Positions 13,460 through 13,752 of a stretch of 13,752 bases of DNA are shown one piece after another; the stretch's first letter is position 1; the number at the start of each line of letters is the position of its first letter. The notes under the pieces are model-generated. The model was not told where the DNA came from. It worked only from the letters and a program-made list of their open reading frames with translations, and ran no database searches. The stretch covers positions 1,460-15,211 of the forward strand of contig PKZI01000213.1 in NCBI GenBank assembly GCA_003133005.1, in the 5' to 3' direction. The position numbers were made by a program, and so were the translations under genes. The DNA comes from Acidimicrobiaceae bacterium (GTDB lineage: Bacteria; Actinomycetota; Acidimicrobiia; Acidimicrobiales; RAAP-2).

Positions 13460-13752
13460 TTCACACGCAGGGTGCGCACCCTTCGAGTGGGATTCGTGAC
13501 GTTCGCCAATTGACCGCACGCCGCGTCAATCGAGCGCCCCCTCGTGTTTCGAACCGTGACATTGATTCCCGCCGCCTCGAGTCCGTCACGGAACTCGCGC
13601 ACGCGCGCTTCGGAGGATCCGCGCACCAAGTAGCCCGGCGTGGGATTGAGTGGAATCAGATTCACGTGCGCGCGAAGTGGGTACGCGTACTGCGCGAGTT
13701 CGTCTATGGCTTGGTCGGTGTCGTTGACACCGTCGATCAACGCCCACTCGAA
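13456..13752 (-). CDS. rlmN: 23S rRNA (adenine2503-C2)-methyltransferase RlmN, C-terminal part
   Basis: The minus-strand frame enters from the right edge and encodes the last 98 residues of a radical-SAM methyltransferase that methylates A2503 of 23S rRNA (and some tRNAs in E. coli). Recognisable segments are FEWALIDGVND at the window edge, the substrate-contact strand AHVNLIPLNPTPG, and RGRSIDAACGQLA, where the Cys is the methyl-carrying residue equivalent to E. coli Cys355. The CxxxCxxC cluster and start lie outside the window. The stop TAG (13456-13458) overlaps the MFS stop TAG through the shared CTAG. The C-terminal end is of normal length for the family. Confidence 0.93.
   Translation of the reverse strand, partial: FEWALIDGVNDTDQAIDELAQYAYPLRAHVNLIPLNPTPGYLVRGSSEARVREFRDGLEAAGINVTVRNTRGRSIDAACGQLANVTNPTRRVRTLRVN

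Overview
The window looks like chromosomal DNA from an actinobacterium, and an Acidimicrobiia-type lineage is my best guess. The evidence is a moderately GC-rich composition (roughly 60% by eye), GTG/TTG starts, a mycobacterial-style bkdABC set, an LpqF-like serine hydrolase, an LCP protein with a LytR_C domain, and a secreted protein built from 'SC-x5-C ... W' repeats of a kind common in actinobacteria. This is inference from protein families; no rRNA or marker phylogeny was possible. I see no tRNA, rRNA, insertion sequence, CRISPR array or phage gene.

Layout. At 1-487 lies the 3' end of an HtrA-type (S1C) serine protease whose PDZ domain is cut by an in-frame TAG at 356-358; a strong hairpin follows. 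At 821-2281 is an exported class-A beta-lactamase-like hydrolase, and at 2440-2727 a small membrane SHOCT protein. osmC (minus strand) converges on the SHOCT gene and diverges from a cell-wall LCP ligase gene (3416-5071). A minimal MscS-type channel follows (5116-5760). At 5713-5868 there is a candidate 51-codon minus-strand gene, and at 5858-5893 two abutting inverted repeats lie upstream of a secreted protein of eight Cys-pair/Trp repeats (5959-7410). An OmpR-type response regulator without an adjacent kinase (7598-8299) sits 9 bp ahead of a Bcp peroxiredoxin gene (8309-8752).

The minus strand then carries bkdC-bkdB-bkdA (8749-12184; transcribed A to C), encoding the E2, E1-beta and E1-alpha parts of a branched-chain 2-oxoacid dehydrogenase with two 4-nt GTGA overlaps. 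No E3 gene is in the window. An EntS-like MFS exporter (12239-13459) diverges from bkdA over 54 bp and may be leaderless. The window closes with the C-terminal end of rlmN on the minus strand.

How they fit together. The left half is dominated by envelope functions: protease, beta-lactam-fold hydrolase, LCP ligase, channel and secreted repeat protein. Two separate thiol peroxidases (OsmC and Bcp) point to peroxide defence. The right half is branched-chain acyl-CoA supply, which in actinobacteria feeds branched fatty acid synthesis and amino-acid catabolism. Packing is tight: both right-hand convergent pairs overlap by exactly 4 nt through palindromic stop codons. I found no clear undescribed multi-gene system. 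The best candidates for novelty are the eight-repeat secreted protein with its paired-palindrome upstream region, the overlapping minus-strand small ORF, and the interrupted protease.
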